Numbered from the stretch's first letter, positions 45,100-54,236 are shown. The stretch is DNA of 64,000 bases from Puniceicoccus vermicola (GCF_014230055.1 NZ_JACHVA010000053.1:124001-188000); one strand, 5' to 3'. The notes: generated by a model not told the origin, from the letters alone. Made by a program: numbers and translations.

Positions 45100-46359
45100 A
45101 TGGAACAGACTACCCCTTCTTCAGGAAATCTTCTTAAGGCGATTGGCCCCGGTCTCCTTGTCGCTTGCGCCGCCATCGGTGGTTCTCATCTGGTTTGGTC
45201 GACGCGGGCGGGTGCGGAATACGGCTGGCAGCTTTTGGGGCTCCTCTTTCTCGCAAACCTTTTCAAGTATCCGTTCTTCCTTTACGGGCAAAAGTACACG
45301 GCTGCTACCGGAGAATCCCTTCTCGCGGGTTACGAGCGGAAGAGCATCTTCTGTGTCTACGCCTTCTTGGGAATCAACGTTCTCACGGGTGTGATTAACA
45401 TTGCCGGGGTGTCGATGCTCAGTGCTGCATTGTTGGCAGGCTTCGGGGTCACCTTTCTCACCATTCCGCATTTAACGATCGTTATTATGATCGTCGGTGC
45501 TCTCCTCATTCTCTTGGGGCATTACCGGGTTCTCGACAGCATCGCCCGGTTGGTCATCGTCACCCTAACCATCTCTACTCTCGTGGCCTTGATTTTGGCT
45601 TTGAGGGAAGGAGGAGTCGCCCCGCCCGATTTTGAAGCGCCGTCACCGTGGACCTGGGCTTCGTTTGGGTTCTTGATTATGTTCATGGGATGGATGCCGG
45701 CGCCCATCGACCTTTCCGCCTGGTCGTCGCTCTGGATGTTTTCTCGCGAAAAGCAAACCGGTCACTTTGCCAGTGTCCGGGAGACTCAAATTGATTTCCA
45801 TCTGGGGTACGGCATGGCGGTGGGGATGGCCGTCATCTTCTTGGCGCTCGGCGCTTTGGTCATGTTCGGCTCCGGGGAGACGTTTTCGTCGAGCGGGATC
45901 GTATTTTCCCAGCAGCTGGTGGAGCTCTATTCGAAGAACATTGGAGATTGGTCTTACTATCTCATTCTTTCGGCGGCCTTTATCACGATGCTGAGCACCT
46001 CCATCACCTGTGTGGATGGCTACCCTCGGGCTCTGGCGGCTTGCACTTCGCTGATCGTTCCTTCGCTCTTCCCGAAGTTTCGGCTACTGCACGGCATCTG
46101 GATTGTTGTCTCCGTTGCCGCAGCATCGGTCATCATTCTTCAGTTTGTCAGCAACCTCCTGCAGCTGCTGGGGTTCGCCGCGATTATTTCCTTTGTCACC
46201 TCTCCGGTTTTGGCCGGTATCAACTTCTGGGTGATGTCAGGAGAAAACGTTCCCGAAGAGCATCGTCCCGGCCCTGTGTTGAAGGCCTTGAGCTGGCTGG
46301 GGATCGCGTTCTTCGTCGTGATGACTGTTGGGTTCGTCTACTCGAAGTTTATCGCCTAG
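45100..46359 (+). CDS. Nramp-family-related transporter with altered metal-site motifs
   Basis: A 419-residue protein with about 11 transmembrane helices. The first helix begins AIGPGLLVACAAIGGSHLVW and matches Nramp helix 1, but the metal-binding DPGN is replaced by GGSH. Helix 6 reads MGWMPAPIDLSAW where canonical Nramps have MPHN. The fold assignment is therefore Nramp/APC-like, while transport of manganese or iron is doubtful. The ATG at 45100 has GAGGGG upstream; a longer frame to 44956 is not conserved. 144 bases follow upp. Confidence 0.78.
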   Translation: MEQTTPSSGNLLKAIGPGLLVACAAIGGSHLVWSTRAGAEYGWQLLGLLFLANLFKYPFFLYGQKYTAATGESLLAGYERKSIFCVYAFLGINVLTGVINIAGVSMLSAALLAGFGVTFLTIPHLTIVIMIVGALLILLGHYRVLDSIARLVIVTLTISTLVALILALREGGVAPPDFEAPSPWTWASFGFLIMFMGWMPAPIDLSAWSSLWMFSREKQTGHFASVRETQIDFHLGYGMAVGMAVIFLALGALVMFGSGETFSSSGIVFSQQLVELYSKNIGDWSYYLILSAAFITMLSTSITCVDGYPRALAACTSLIVPSLFPKFRLLHGIWIVVSVAAASVIILQFVSNLLQLLGFAAIISFVTSPVLAGINFWVMSGENVPEEHRPGPVLKALSWLGIAFFVVMTVGFVYSKFIA

Positions 46360-46387
46360 GAGTGGACTCGAAGGGACCTGGATCGCC

Positions 46388-47035
46388 TTAGCCGGCGATG
46401 CCGTACATAAGTCCAAGAGCAAGGCTTCCCACAAAGAGGATTCCGCGCCAGAGGAGTTCGCCGAATGGAGTAAGAAGCAAAAGGCCGATCAATATAAAAA
46501 ATCCATATTGAGAAAAGCGGATGAAGGCCATCTCACTCATTCCGATCAGATGGCGCAGGACATGTGAACCATCTAGGGGCGGAATGGGAATCAGGTTGAA
46601 TACCATCAAGAGTGCGTTGATGAGGATGATCTGTCCGGCCAGGGGGGCGATAGTTTCGAGCCCGGTGAAGCGACCGACGATGCCAAAAACGACCGCTACC
46701 AACAGGGCGATGGCCAAGTTCGAGGCCGGTCCTGCCATAGAGACGAGAATGTCGTCTCGGACGGGCTTGCGGAAGTTGCGGGGATTGACCGGAACAGGTT
46801 TGGCCCAAGCAAAGAAGGCTGAGCCTCCGGAAAATAGAAGGAAAAAGAGTGGAAGAATAATCGTTCCGATCGGATCAATGTGAGGAATCGGATTCAAGGT
46901 CACGCGCCCCATTGACCGGGCGGTGGGATCGCCCAACTTTTCTGCAGTCCAAGCGTGGGCCCACTCGTGGACCGAGGCGCTGGCCATCAGAATGAGAAGG
47001 GTCTCAAGGACATAGACTATGTTGATATCCGACAT
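46388..47035 (-). CDS. Site-2 protease family (M50) membrane metalloprotease
   Basis: A 215-residue compact S2P-like protease with four to five transmembrane helices. The zinc site HEWAHAW (HExxH type) is at residues 23-29, and the third ligand lies in NLIPIPPLDGSHVL (about 160-173). SMAGPASNLAIALL is also typical. There is no PDZ domain, as in the short group of intramembrane proteases. Substrate unknown. It is convergent with the Nramp-like gene (28-base gap). Confidence 0.93.
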   Translation of the reverse strand: MSDINIVYVLETLLILMASASVHEWAHAWTAEKLGDPTARSMGRVTLNPIPHIDPIGTIILPLFFLLFSGGSAFFAWAKPVPVNPRNFRKPVRDDILVSMAGPASNLAIALLVAVVFGIVGRFTGLETIAPLAGQIILINALLMVFNLIPIPPLDGSHVLRHLIGMSEMAFIRFSQYGFFILIGLLLLTPFGELLWRGILFVGSLALGLMYGIAG

Positions 47036-47169
47036 GGTGGGGGAGGCTACGTTTCAATATCGAACCTGACCAGCGGAAAGTCCGATCGGCCCATCGGATC
47101 TCTCCTCATAGAACATAGATTTGACGGATTCGGAGCGCTCGTTTGATTGGGCGGCCGAGGCTTGTGAGG

Positions 47170-48042
47170 CTACTCGACGTTTGCTGCCTGCTCGCGGAGC
47201 TTTTCCAGCTCTTGCTTGGCCTCGATCACTACCGCCGAAAGTTCGGAGAGGCTAGCCTTCGATCCGACAGTATTGAATTCCCGGTGGAGTTCCTGGAGAA
47301 GAAACTCGATCTTACGCCCGATCGGTTCATCAGCATCCAGGGCTTCATTGAGGGCAGTGAGATGGCTGTCAATCCGGGCGGTTTCCTCGCTGATGTCGCT
47401 GCGGTCGGCGAGAAATGCGAGTTCTTTCGCAACCCTTTCGTCGGACAGGTCGAGATCCAGATCCATCTGGCGGAGACGAGACAGAAGGGCGTCGCGATGA
47501 TGAATCGTCCGGCCTTCGTCCAAATCTGTAATCTTTTGCAGCGCTTCGCGGAGAAGTCCTGCCCGCAGGGCAAACTCTTCTCGTAGCCTTTTGCCTTCTT
47601 CGGCCCGCATAGCAAGGAGGCCTTGGCCTGCTTCTTCCAATGCCGAGAAGACCGTGTCTTTCACCGGTTCCCACTCGGGGGCGGAGCTCTCCCGGTCACT
47701 GTCCGATAAGATGCGGTAGAGGACGTCGGGAGTGATGGGCTCCTCGACCTGATGGCGAAACATGGCCTTGCGTAGCAATTTTACCCGTTTATCGACCTCT
47801 TCCCAGTTCGCGCCTTCGGTTCCGTCCTCGCTTGCACGGGAAAACCGGAGGCTGACGTTGAATTTTCCGCGAGTCACGCGTTCGCGGAGCCAGTTACTGA
47901 TCTCGGTGTCGAGACCTCCCCACTCGCGAGGAGCGTGAACTTGGACCTGAAGGCCCCGTTGATTGACGGAGTGGAGCTCCGCTTCTACGTGAAATGTGTC
48001 CGTGCCCGCGTTCCCGGACCCGTACCCCGTCATGCTATTCAT
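47170..48042 (-). CDS. yicC: YicC family endoribonuclease
   Basis: A 290-residue protein with the YicC layout: MNSMTGYGSG at the start, ELHSVNQRGLQVQVHAP, a long helical middle, and C-terminal EFLLQELHREFNTVGSK. Family members are metal-dependent endoribonucleases acting in RNA decay and stress. The central helical region is well preserved (ALLSRLRQMDLDLDLSDERVAKELAFLADRSDISEE). It lies 9 bases after the M42 peptidase gene, last in the trpE operon. Confidence 0.93.
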   Translation of the reverse strand: MNSMTGYGSGNAGTDTFHVEAELHSVNQRGLQVQVHAPREWGGLDTEISNWLRERVTRGKFNVSLRFSRASEDGTEGANWEEVDKRVKLLRKAMFRHQVEEPITPDVLYRILSDSDRESSAPEWEPVKDTVFSALEEAGQGLLAMRAEEGKRLREEFALRAGLLREALQKITDLDEGRTIHHRDALLSRLRQMDLDLDLSDERVAKELAFLADRSDISEETARIDSHLTALNEALDADEPIGRKIEFLLQELHREFNTVGSKASLSELSAVVIEAKQELEKLREQAANVE

Positions 48043-48051
48043 CGCGATTCC

Positions 48052-49128
48052 TTACCAATCCCCACGTTCCCCCGATTCGAGGGAGAGGGCGAAATGGCGA
48101 ATGAGTTCGACGCAAGCTTCTACATCGTCGAGATCGACGACTTCACTGGGCGTGTGCATGTAGCGAAGGGGGATGCCGATAAGTCCGGTAGCAACGCCTT
48201 CGCGGGCCATTTGCACTGCACGGGCGTCAGTCGGAGTCGGTCCACCTTCCGCTTTGATCTGGATCGGGATGTTGGCTTTTTCGGCACAGGCCTCAAGGCG
48301 GTCGAAAACGATGGGATTGATGTTTGCACCCCGGTAGACGATCGGTCCACCGCCGAGGGTGAATTTGCCAATTTTGCGAGGGTCGCAATCCGGATGATCC
48401 GTGGCGTGGCCGACATCGACGGCGAGGCCGAAGTGCGGGTTTACGGCAAAGGATGAAGGAATGGCCCCACGGGTGCCGATCTCTTCTTGCGTAGTCGAGA
48501 CCGCGACGACCTTGGATTGAAGGCCTTCGCCGTTAGAAGCCAACCGACGAACCACTTCATTGACCACGTAGCAGCCCGATTTGTTGTCGAAGCCTCGGGC
48601 GATTCCGACGGATCCATAGAGGGATTCATACCCGTGGGTATAGACGACCGGGTCGCCCAAAGAAATGCGTTCGAGCGCTTCTTCCTTCGAAGAAGCTCCG
48701 ATGTCGATCCACATTTCGTGGATTTCTGGGATCTTTTTGCGGTCCTCCGCGCTCATCAGGTGGATTGCTCGCTTACCGGTGACCCCGGAGACATCTCCGC
48801 CTTTAGACATGATGCGGACTCGCCGACCGGGAATCATAATCCGGTCGTGGCCCCCTACGGTGCCGAAGTAGACGAAGCCATTGTCATCAACGTAGTTTAC
48901 GATGAAACCAAGCTCGTCCATATGGCCGGCGAGCATGAGAACCGGATCGTTCCCCTCGCCGACTGTGGCCATCCGATTGCCCAAGGTGTCCTTCGCATAG
49001 ACGTCGGAGATGGGCTCCATTGTCCGGTCGAGGACGGCTTGGATCTCCTGTTCGTATCCAGAAGGAGAGCGGGCGTTGAGTAGATCCCGGAGAAACTCCG
49101 GCGGCTGAGATTCGGTTTTTTGAGTCAC
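48052..49128 (-). CDS. M42 family metallopeptidase (glutamyl/leucyl aminopeptidase type)
   Basis: A 358-residue cytoplasmic aminopeptidase with two metal ions. Motifs: MLAGHMDELGFIVNYVDDNG, RGFDNKSGCYVV, the catalytic STTQEEIGTRGA, and VDVGHATDHPD. Members form large tetrahedral dodecamers and trim peptides. Its ATG overlaps the stop of the sigma factor gene by four bases, so the two are translationally coupled, and yicC follows closely. Confidence 0.93.
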   Translation of the reverse strand: MTQKTESQPPEFLRDLLNARSPSGYEQEIQAVLDRTMEPISDVYAKDTLGNRMATVGEGNDPVLMLAGHMDELGFIVNYVDDNGFVYFGTVGGHDRIMIPGRRVRIMSKGGDVSGVTGKRAIHLMSAEDRKKIPEIHEMWIDIGASSKEEALERISLGDPVVYTHGYESLYGSVGIARGFDNKSGCYVVNEVVRRLASNGEGLQSKVVAVSTTQEEIGTRGAIPSSFAVNPHFGLAVDVGHATDHPDCDPRKIGKFTLGGGPIVYRGANINPIVFDRLEACAEKANIPIQIKAEGGPTPTDARAVQMAREGVATGLIGIPLRYMHTPSEVVDLDDVEACVELIRHFALSLESGERGDW

Positions 49129-50168
49129 TTTTCCTCTTGGGACATGGTTTTCTTATAAAACTCATGTAACACCTGCATTCTCTTCTTTTCCAGATTTTCT
49201 TCTTGGATTTCTTCGGCGGTGCGCTGGCGCTCACGGCCCATCATATTGCGACGCATTTTGCTGATGGCAATATTCTGGAGCTGACGGACGCGCTCACGAG
49301 TGATGTCGAATTTTTCGCCGACCTCCTCCAAGGTGAGAGGGCCTTCGTTTCCGACGCCGAACCGCAATTTGATGATTTGCGCTTCACGTTCCTCCAGATC
49401 GTCCAAAATCTCGTCCAAATCGATTCGTTGGGATTTGGTCCGCAGGGTGTCAAATGGGTTGATGGCGTTCTCGTCTCCGATCAATTGGCCAAAACTGGTG
49501 TTCTCGTCGTCGCCGATGGGAGCGTCGAGAGAGGTTGGGCGAACGCTCACGGACTTCAGGTGCGCTACCTTGTTGACGGGGATCCCCATCTCGGCAGCGA
49601 TCTCATCATCGTTGGGCTCACGTCCGAATTCGTCTGCGAGCGCAGAAGTGATCTTTCGCATCTTAGCGATCCGGTCGACGAGGTGGACGGGAAGCCGGAT
49701 GGTCTTGCTCTGGTTTGCCAAGGCGCGCTTGATCGACTGTTTGATCCACCAGGCGGCATAGGTGCTGAGCTTGCCTCCCTTGTCCGGATCGAAGCGCTCG
49801 ACGGCCTTGACCAAGCCGATGTTCCCTTCGCTGATCAAATCGAGCAACGGGAGTCCAAAATTATTGTAGTCGTGGGCAATTTTAACGACTAGGCGAAGAT
49901 TGGCCTGCACCATCTTATTGCGGGCCTCTTCATCGCCTTTTTGAATCTTACGGGCCAGCGCGACTTCTTCCTCGGGTTTGAGGAGAGGGGTGCGGCCGAT
50001 CTCTTGAAGATAGAGCTTGAGTGCACTCTTTTCCGACGAAGGAAGATTGCGAATGTCCTCGGGCTGGTCGTCGTAGGTTTCTACGGACCTCCGAACCTGG
50101 AATTCTTTCTCAGGCTTTTTGGGGCCCTCGCTCTTGTCGCGAGAGGAGCGTTTTTTCGGAGGAGGCAT
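49125..50168 (-). CDS. RNA polymerase sigma-70 family factor (RpoD/RpoS-like)
   Basis: A 347-residue sigma factor. Region 1.2 (SALKLYLQEIGRTPLL), region 2 (ANLRLVVKIAHDY, GNIGLVKAVERFDP, YAAWWIKQSIKRAL), region 3, and region 4 (EREAQIIKLRFGV, LEEVGEKFDITRERVRQLQ) are complete. The N-terminal region 1.1 of large primary sigmas is missing, so this may be a group 2 factor or a compact primary one. The ATG at 50168 is 10 bases after trpE. Sitting between trpE and an aminopeptidase is an unusual place for it. Confidence 0.94.
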   Translation of the reverse strand: MPPPKKRSSRDKSEGPKKPEKEFQVRRSVETYDDQPEDIRNLPSSEKSALKLYLQEIGRTPLLKPEEEVALARKIQKGDEEARNKMVQANLRLVVKIAHDYNNFGLPLLDLISEGNIGLVKAVERFDPDKGGKLSTYAAWWIKQSIKRALANQSKTIRLPVHLVDRIAKMRKITSALADEFGREPNDDEIAAEMGIPVNKVAHLKSVSVRPTSLDAPIGDDENTSFGQLIGDENAINPFDTLRTKSQRIDLDEILDDLEEREAQIIKLRFGVGNEGPLTLEEVGEKFDITRERVRQLQNIAISKMRRNMMGRERQRTAEEIQEENLEKKRMQVLHEFYKKTMSQEEK

Positions 50169-50178
50169 GGAAATCGGA

Positions 50179-51714
50179 TCAGCGGGAAACGTGTGGATCG
50201 GTCGTCGTAGCTGCGTTCTCATCCTCCACTATCTCCGATATTGCCACAGCTTTCAACAGCCCGCGTGCTTTATTTATCGTTTCGTCGAACTCATTGGAGG
50301 GAATTGAATCGGCGACGAGGCCCGCTCCGGACTGGACCAGAACCTTCCCCTCGCGGATCATTGCCGAGCGAATCGCGATACAGGAATCGTAATTACCGTC
50401 ATAAGAAAAGTAGCCGAGAGCCCCAGAATAGGGGCCTCGTGTGGTTTTTTCCTTTTCGGCGATAATCTGCATCGCTCTGACCTTGGGGGCCCCGCTAACG
50501 GTGCCTGCCGGGAAAGTCGCTCGTAGCAAATCGAAGGCATTTTGGTCCTCAGAAAGTTCACCTTCGACCTGAGAAACAATGTGCATGACGTGCGAGTAGC
50601 GCTCGATCGCCATAAAATCCGGGACGTGAACACTTCCCGGGGAGCAAACGCGACCAATATCGTTGCGGGCCAAATCAACCAGCATGAGGTGCTCAGCGCG
50701 TTCTTTGGGATCAGCGAGGAGATCCTCCTCCATGCGGAGATCTTCGGCAGCGCTCTTGCCACGGGGGCGGGTTCCAGCAATCGGGCGGATTTCAACCTTT
50801 TTGCCAGTTAAGCGCACATGCACTTCCGGGGAGGCCCCCACGAGGGCGAAATCTCCAGTCTCAAGGATGAACATGTAAGGGGATGGATTGATCGTTCGCA
50901 GCGTCCGATAAAGATCGATCGGAGCATGTTGGTATTCTTTCTCAAAGCGTTGGGAAAGAACCACCTGAACGACATCACCGCTGTGAACATATTCGCGACA
51001 TTCAGTAACGGCTTTCTCAAAGTCCTCCTTTTTGAAATTGCCGTGAGGGATCTCAAAGCTGGGTTCAGAAGGGACCGAGCGGAGACTCGCCGGTGTCGGT
51101 TCTGCCAGCATTTTCGCCAAATTGGCCAGTTCAGCCAAGGCGCGATCATATGCGGCATCCGCATCCTCCTCCTCGTCAATGGAAACTGTGGCGCAGAGAA
51201 GCAGCTTTTGATGGGCGCGGTCGAAAATGACCAGCGAATCGATCATCGCATAATAAATGAGCGGGCAATCGAGTTGGTCCTCTTCGGCTCGGGGGACTGT
51301 CGGTTCGATGCGATGAATATACTCGTAGGACAGAAATCCGACGGCTCCGCCCACAAAGGGAGGAAAACCTTCAATCTCAACCGGTTGGAATCGCTGGATC
51401 TCTTCTTCAACGAGTTTGAGTGGATCTTGAGGCGTGGGGATTTCCTGCGTTTTGCCGCCTCTCTCATGAATGAGGGTAGTCTTCTCACGAGCTTCGAAAA
51501 CCTTTCGCGGATTGCATCCCAAAAAGCTGAAGCGACTCGCATTCTCTCCGCCCTCAACCGATTCAAAAAGGAAGGCGGGTCGCGAAGCAGCAAGCTTCGC
51601 GTAGGCGGAGACGGGAGTTTCGAGATCGGCGAAAAAATCAGCGAGCACCGGAATCAGGTTTCCCTGTTTGGCGAGCTTACGAAATTCCTCACGGGTGGGT
51701 CGCGGAATGAACAT
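50179..51714 (-). CDS. trpE: Anthranilate synthase component I
   Basis: A 511-residue chorismate-utilising enzyme producing anthranilate with TrpG. Conserved blocks: NPSPYMFILETGDFALVGASPE, IRPIAGTRPRGKSAAED, HLMLVDLARNDIGRVC, FPAGTVSGAPKVRAMQII and YSGALGYFSYDGNYDSCIAIR. The ATG at 51714 is taken; the upstream extension to 51771 is unconserved. The feedback Trp-binding LLES-like segment near residue 50 appears as AFLFESVEGGE. First gene of the trpE-sigma-M42-yicC run. Confidence 0.95.
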   Translation of the reverse strand: MFIPRPTREEFRKLAKQGNLIPVLADFFADLETPVSAYAKLAASRPAFLFESVEGGENASRFSFLGCNPRKVFEAREKTTLIHERGGKTQEIPTPQDPLKLVEEEIQRFQPVEIEGFPPFVGGAVGFLSYEYIHRIEPTVPRAEEDQLDCPLIYYAMIDSLVIFDRAHQKLLLCATVSIDEEEDADAAYDRALAELANLAKMLAEPTPASLRSVPSEPSFEIPHGNFKKEDFEKAVTECREYVHSGDVVQVVLSQRFEKEYQHAPIDLYRTLRTINPSPYMFILETGDFALVGASPEVHVRLTGKKVEIRPIAGTRPRGKSAAEDLRMEEDLLADPKERAEHLMLVDLARNDIGRVCSPGSVHVPDFMAIERYSHVMHIVSQVEGELSEDQNAFDLLRATFPAGTVSGAPKVRAMQIIAEKEKTTRGPYSGALGYFSYDGNYDSCIAIRSAMIREGKVLVQSGAGLVADSIPSNEFDETINKARGLLKAVAISEIVEDENAATTTDPHVSR

Positions 51715-51784
51715 GCGGAGAGACGGTGAAAAAGTCTTGGAAAATGAAACATTAACACCTGCCGATAACACGGCTCGGAGGCAA

Positions 51785-51800
51785 GGCGGAAGGTTCTGCC
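51785..51800. repeat. Short imperfect palindrome between RAYT and trpE
   Basis: GGCGGAA-GG-TTCTGCC forms a seven-base inverted repeat with one G-U pair. It lies 43 bases beyond the RAYT stop, where REP-type hairpins could occur, but I see only this single copy. Confidence 0.3.
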
Positions 51801-51842
51801 GGTAAAGCCTTTGAGCAATCTCTCGTGAGAAGGAAAACTCTT

Positions 51843-52766
51843 CTATTCAAAGAGCTTTTTGTGCAACCCGGTCCCGACCGAAAGCCCCTTCCAGTCACTC
51901 CCCCGCAATGGGTGAGGCCTTCGCGCCCGCTTCCCATCGGGTTCATTCTCGAGGAACTTGTTCACAAAGTCCTCCGACCCAAGCACCATCCCGTCCGAAA
52001 AATAACGAACCCGGCACCGCAAAACCACTGAAAGAGGCAACTTCCCTTTCTCCTCCCGCAAAACCCGCACCGCTTCTTCGTGGGAAATAGACGCTTTCCC
52101 CTCTTTCTCACCATCGCCAGCCCCATACAAAGTCTGCCGATACCCCGCCAGATCCTTATCGACAACCGAAAGCCCGGCTCGAGCCAAGCGTCCTCCCCCA
52201 AGAGCCTCCGCATATCCGCAAAAGCGGTAATCCTTAGGATCCGAAACCAGCCCGGCCCGAACCGCATTCAGGTCAATATAGGCCGCTACCGTCCGTAGCG
52301 CCCAACGATCCCCTTCGACCAAAACACTCTTAAAACGAGCCGACCAAAGCGGCCCAAACCGATCTCGTGACCGGTTAAACCAAAGCGTAAAACGAAGCTT
52401 CAAAGTCCGCATAAACTCCGAAACATCATGCATCCGACGAGTCAGCTCCTTGCGCAACTCCCTCCCATCAAGAAAGTTATCCTTCAAATGCCCCTCCAAA
52501 ACCTCCGCAGGCATTGGATTCCAGGGAGTAGGCTTAGGATACAACTTCCGATACCGACGAACCAACTCCACATCCGAAACCTCCGTCCCTGCCGGTGGTA
52601 CCTCCACCAAAATATGGAAATGGTTCTTCATCACCGCATAAGTAACCACCCGAACCCCAGAAAACTCAGCAACCTGCCAGATCATCTTTCGCAAAACCTC
52701 CCTCTCCCGATCCCCGAAGAAAGCCTCTCCATTCACTGTCCGGCTCATCAGATGATGATAAGACAA
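51843..52766 (-). CDS. REP-associated tyrosine transposase-like (Y1_Tnp, RAYT) protein
   Basis: A 307-residue HUH-type protein. The HUH pair is VMKNHFHILVEVP, and the region AAYIDLNAVRAGLVSDPKDYRFCGYAEALGGG is the common Y1_Tnp/RAYT C-terminal block. RAYTs mobilise or maintain REP palindromes and are usually single-copy domesticated genes. There is no second transposase gene and there are no clear terminal inverted repeats, so it is not a complete insertion sequence. Complete by length, with no frameshift. It lies upstream of trpE on the same strand. Confidence 0.85.
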   Translation of the reverse strand: MSYHHLMSRTVNGEAFFGDREREVLRKMIWQVAEFSGVRVVTYAVMKNHFHILVEVPPAGTEVSDVELVRRYRKLYPKPTPWNPMPAEVLEGHLKDNFLDGRELRKELTRRMHDVSEFMRTLKLRFTLWFNRSRDRFGPLWSARFKSVLVEGDRWALRTVAAYIDLNAVRAGLVSDPKDYRFCGYAEALGGGRLARAGLSVVDKDLAGYRQTLYGAGDGEKEGKASISHEEAVRVLREEKGKLPLSVVLRCRVRYFSDGMVLGSEDFVNKFLENEPDGKRARRPHPLRGSDWKGLSVGTGLHKKLFE

Positions 52767-52887
52767 TCGATCCGATTATTTGTGTCTACGCTTGCCCATG
52801 TTGCTCAATATAGGGCATCAACAATTTTGGTCAAACAAAAATAGAACAGTTATATAAAACTAGTAGCTATTTAAGAAATAGGAGTGA

Positions 52888-53724
52888 TCAGGAATCAGAA
52901 TCGTAGGGTTCGAATAGAACAGCGGTGGTGTTGTCGCGGCCGCAGACCTGTACGGCTTTGTTGACTAGGGTTTCGGCTAGCTTGGGATCGTTGAAGTCGG
53001 CTTTTTGCAAATATTCGGCTAGGCCGCGGTCCCAGTGGCCGCCGATTAGGCCGTCGGAACAGATTAGGAATCGGTCGCCAGGTTCGTAGCCGATGGCGCC
53101 GATTTGGGGTTCGATGTTGCTTACGCCTCCGCCGAGGACTTGTTGTAGTTGGTTTCCTGTAGGGTGGGTCCGTTCTTCACGTTCGTTGATTTTTCCGGCT
53201 CTCCGGAGCCATCCGGCGTGGGTGTGGTCTTCGGTGACTTGGCGCATTTCTCCTTTTGCAGGGAGGTAGTAGATGCGGGAGTCTCCAATATGGCCGAAAT
53301 AGACCCAGCCGGGCGTCACCCAGCAGAGGCTGAGGGTGGCTCCCATGCCACGGCAGTCTTCATACATGATACCGAGCCAGGTGATCTCAGAGTGAATCTG
53401 GTCGAAGAGTTCGGGGATGAGGTCTTGGAAGCCGCGATTGAAGCCTTTTGCCGAGCTGAGGAAGGACTTTGGGAAAAGGCGGGTGATTCGGTCGACGGCG
53501 ATGCGACTGGCGAACTCTCCGGCTTTGGCTCCTCCCATTCCATCGCTAACGGCGAAAATGAAATCTTGCTCCTCAAGGGAGGCTTGTCCGGTTTTGCCCA
53601 AGTAGCGGACTTCTTGGGATGAGACGGTTAGGGCGAGGAACGCATCCTCGTTGTTTTTTCGGAATTTGCCGGTGTGGGTGCAGCCCCCCCAGCGAATTGA
53701 GGTTGCGGGAATTTCTTCGCTCAT
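52888..53724 (-). CDS. PPM-type (PP2C) serine/threonine phosphatase
   Basis: A 278-residue metal-dependent phosphatase. Motifs: KNNEDAFLAL at about residue 23, AVSDGMGGAKAGEFAS, HIGDSRIYYL, FLICSDGL and VCGRDNTTAVL, all with the Asp residues that bind Mn/Mg intact. There is no membrane segment, so it is cytoplasmic. The gene overlaps the kinase-like gene by four bases (ATGA), which argues that they act on the same phosphoproteins. Confidence 0.93.
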   Translation of the reverse strand: MSEEIPATSIRWGGCTHTGKFRKNNEDAFLALTVSSQEVRYLGKTGQASLEEQDFIFAVSDGMGGAKAGEFASRIAVDRITRLFPKSFLSSAKGFNRGFQDLIPELFDQIHSEITWLGIMYEDCRGMGATLSLCWVTPGWVYFGHIGDSRIYYLPAKGEMRQVTEDHTHAGWLRRAGKINEREERTHPTGNQLQQVLGGGVSNIEPQIGAIGYEPGDRFLICSDGLIGGHWDRGLAEYLQKADFNDPKLAETLVNKAVQVCGRDNTTAVLFEPYDSDS

Positions 53725-54236
53725 TTGTGTCGTTTCCGTGGGGCTGGGGGCCGGCGGCGGATGTAGGGGTTGTCGACATCGTGTTCCGGATCTGCCTTGC
53801 GTTGAGTCTTGTCGGCGCCGCGATGGGCGTTCAGGTCTACTGGCGGGGGCTCGCCGTCGTAGTCCTCAAGAATAGTGGCGAATTCAAAGTCGATGACGCA
53901 AAACCGTCCGTCGCTACGGCGGTAAGTAAGGTTTCGCTTTTCGGCGTCATCGTGGCGGACGCCGTAGGACTTGAGATCGGCGAAGATTTGCTCCTGTTTC
54001 TCTTGGCTGATGCGGTCCACTCTGGCCCCGCAGTTGGTCGTGACGAGAAGGAGTTTCTTGTCGTCGGTTTCGATCACCTTGGGAACAAAATTACATTCTT
54101 TGTCTTCTAGATACCTAAGGACGCGGCATTCGTTCTGGTATCGCTCCTTGGCGTCTTCCCCGAGGAAGGTCTTGTAAACCTTGCCGTCAAAGGTGAGGTG
54201 AACAATCGATCGTTGGGTGTGTTTCGCTTCCTCCAT
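53721..54236 (-). CDS. Miniature protein-kinase-like (Kdo/RIO-type) protein
   Basis: A 171-residue protein. It shows a reduced kinase core: Lys in VYKTF (K22), Glu in the following helix (E36), a catalytic-loop-like GVRHDDAEKRNL (H95, D97, N102) and a metal-binding VIDFEFA (D116), with a basic tail (IRRRPPAPRKRHK). This order matches small atypical kinases such as lipopolysaccharide or RIO-type folds rather than Hanks kinases. It begins the operon and overlaps the PP2C phosphatase gene, giving a kinase/phosphatase pair. Activity is inferred. Confidence 0.7.
   Translation of the reverse strand: MEEAKHTQRSIVHLTFDGKVYKTFLGEDAKERYQNECRVLRYLEDKECNFVPKVIETDDKKLLLVTTNCGARVDRISQEKQEQIFADLKSYGVRHDDAEKRNLTYRRSDGRFCVIDFEFATILEDYDGEPPPVDLNAHRGADKTQRKADPEHDVDNPYIRRRPPAPRKRHK

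Noticed and set aside
51843-52766. Complete insertion sequence around the RAYT
   Set aside because: No terminal repeats, no target duplication and no IS200/605 end structure seen; consistent with a single-copy RAYT.
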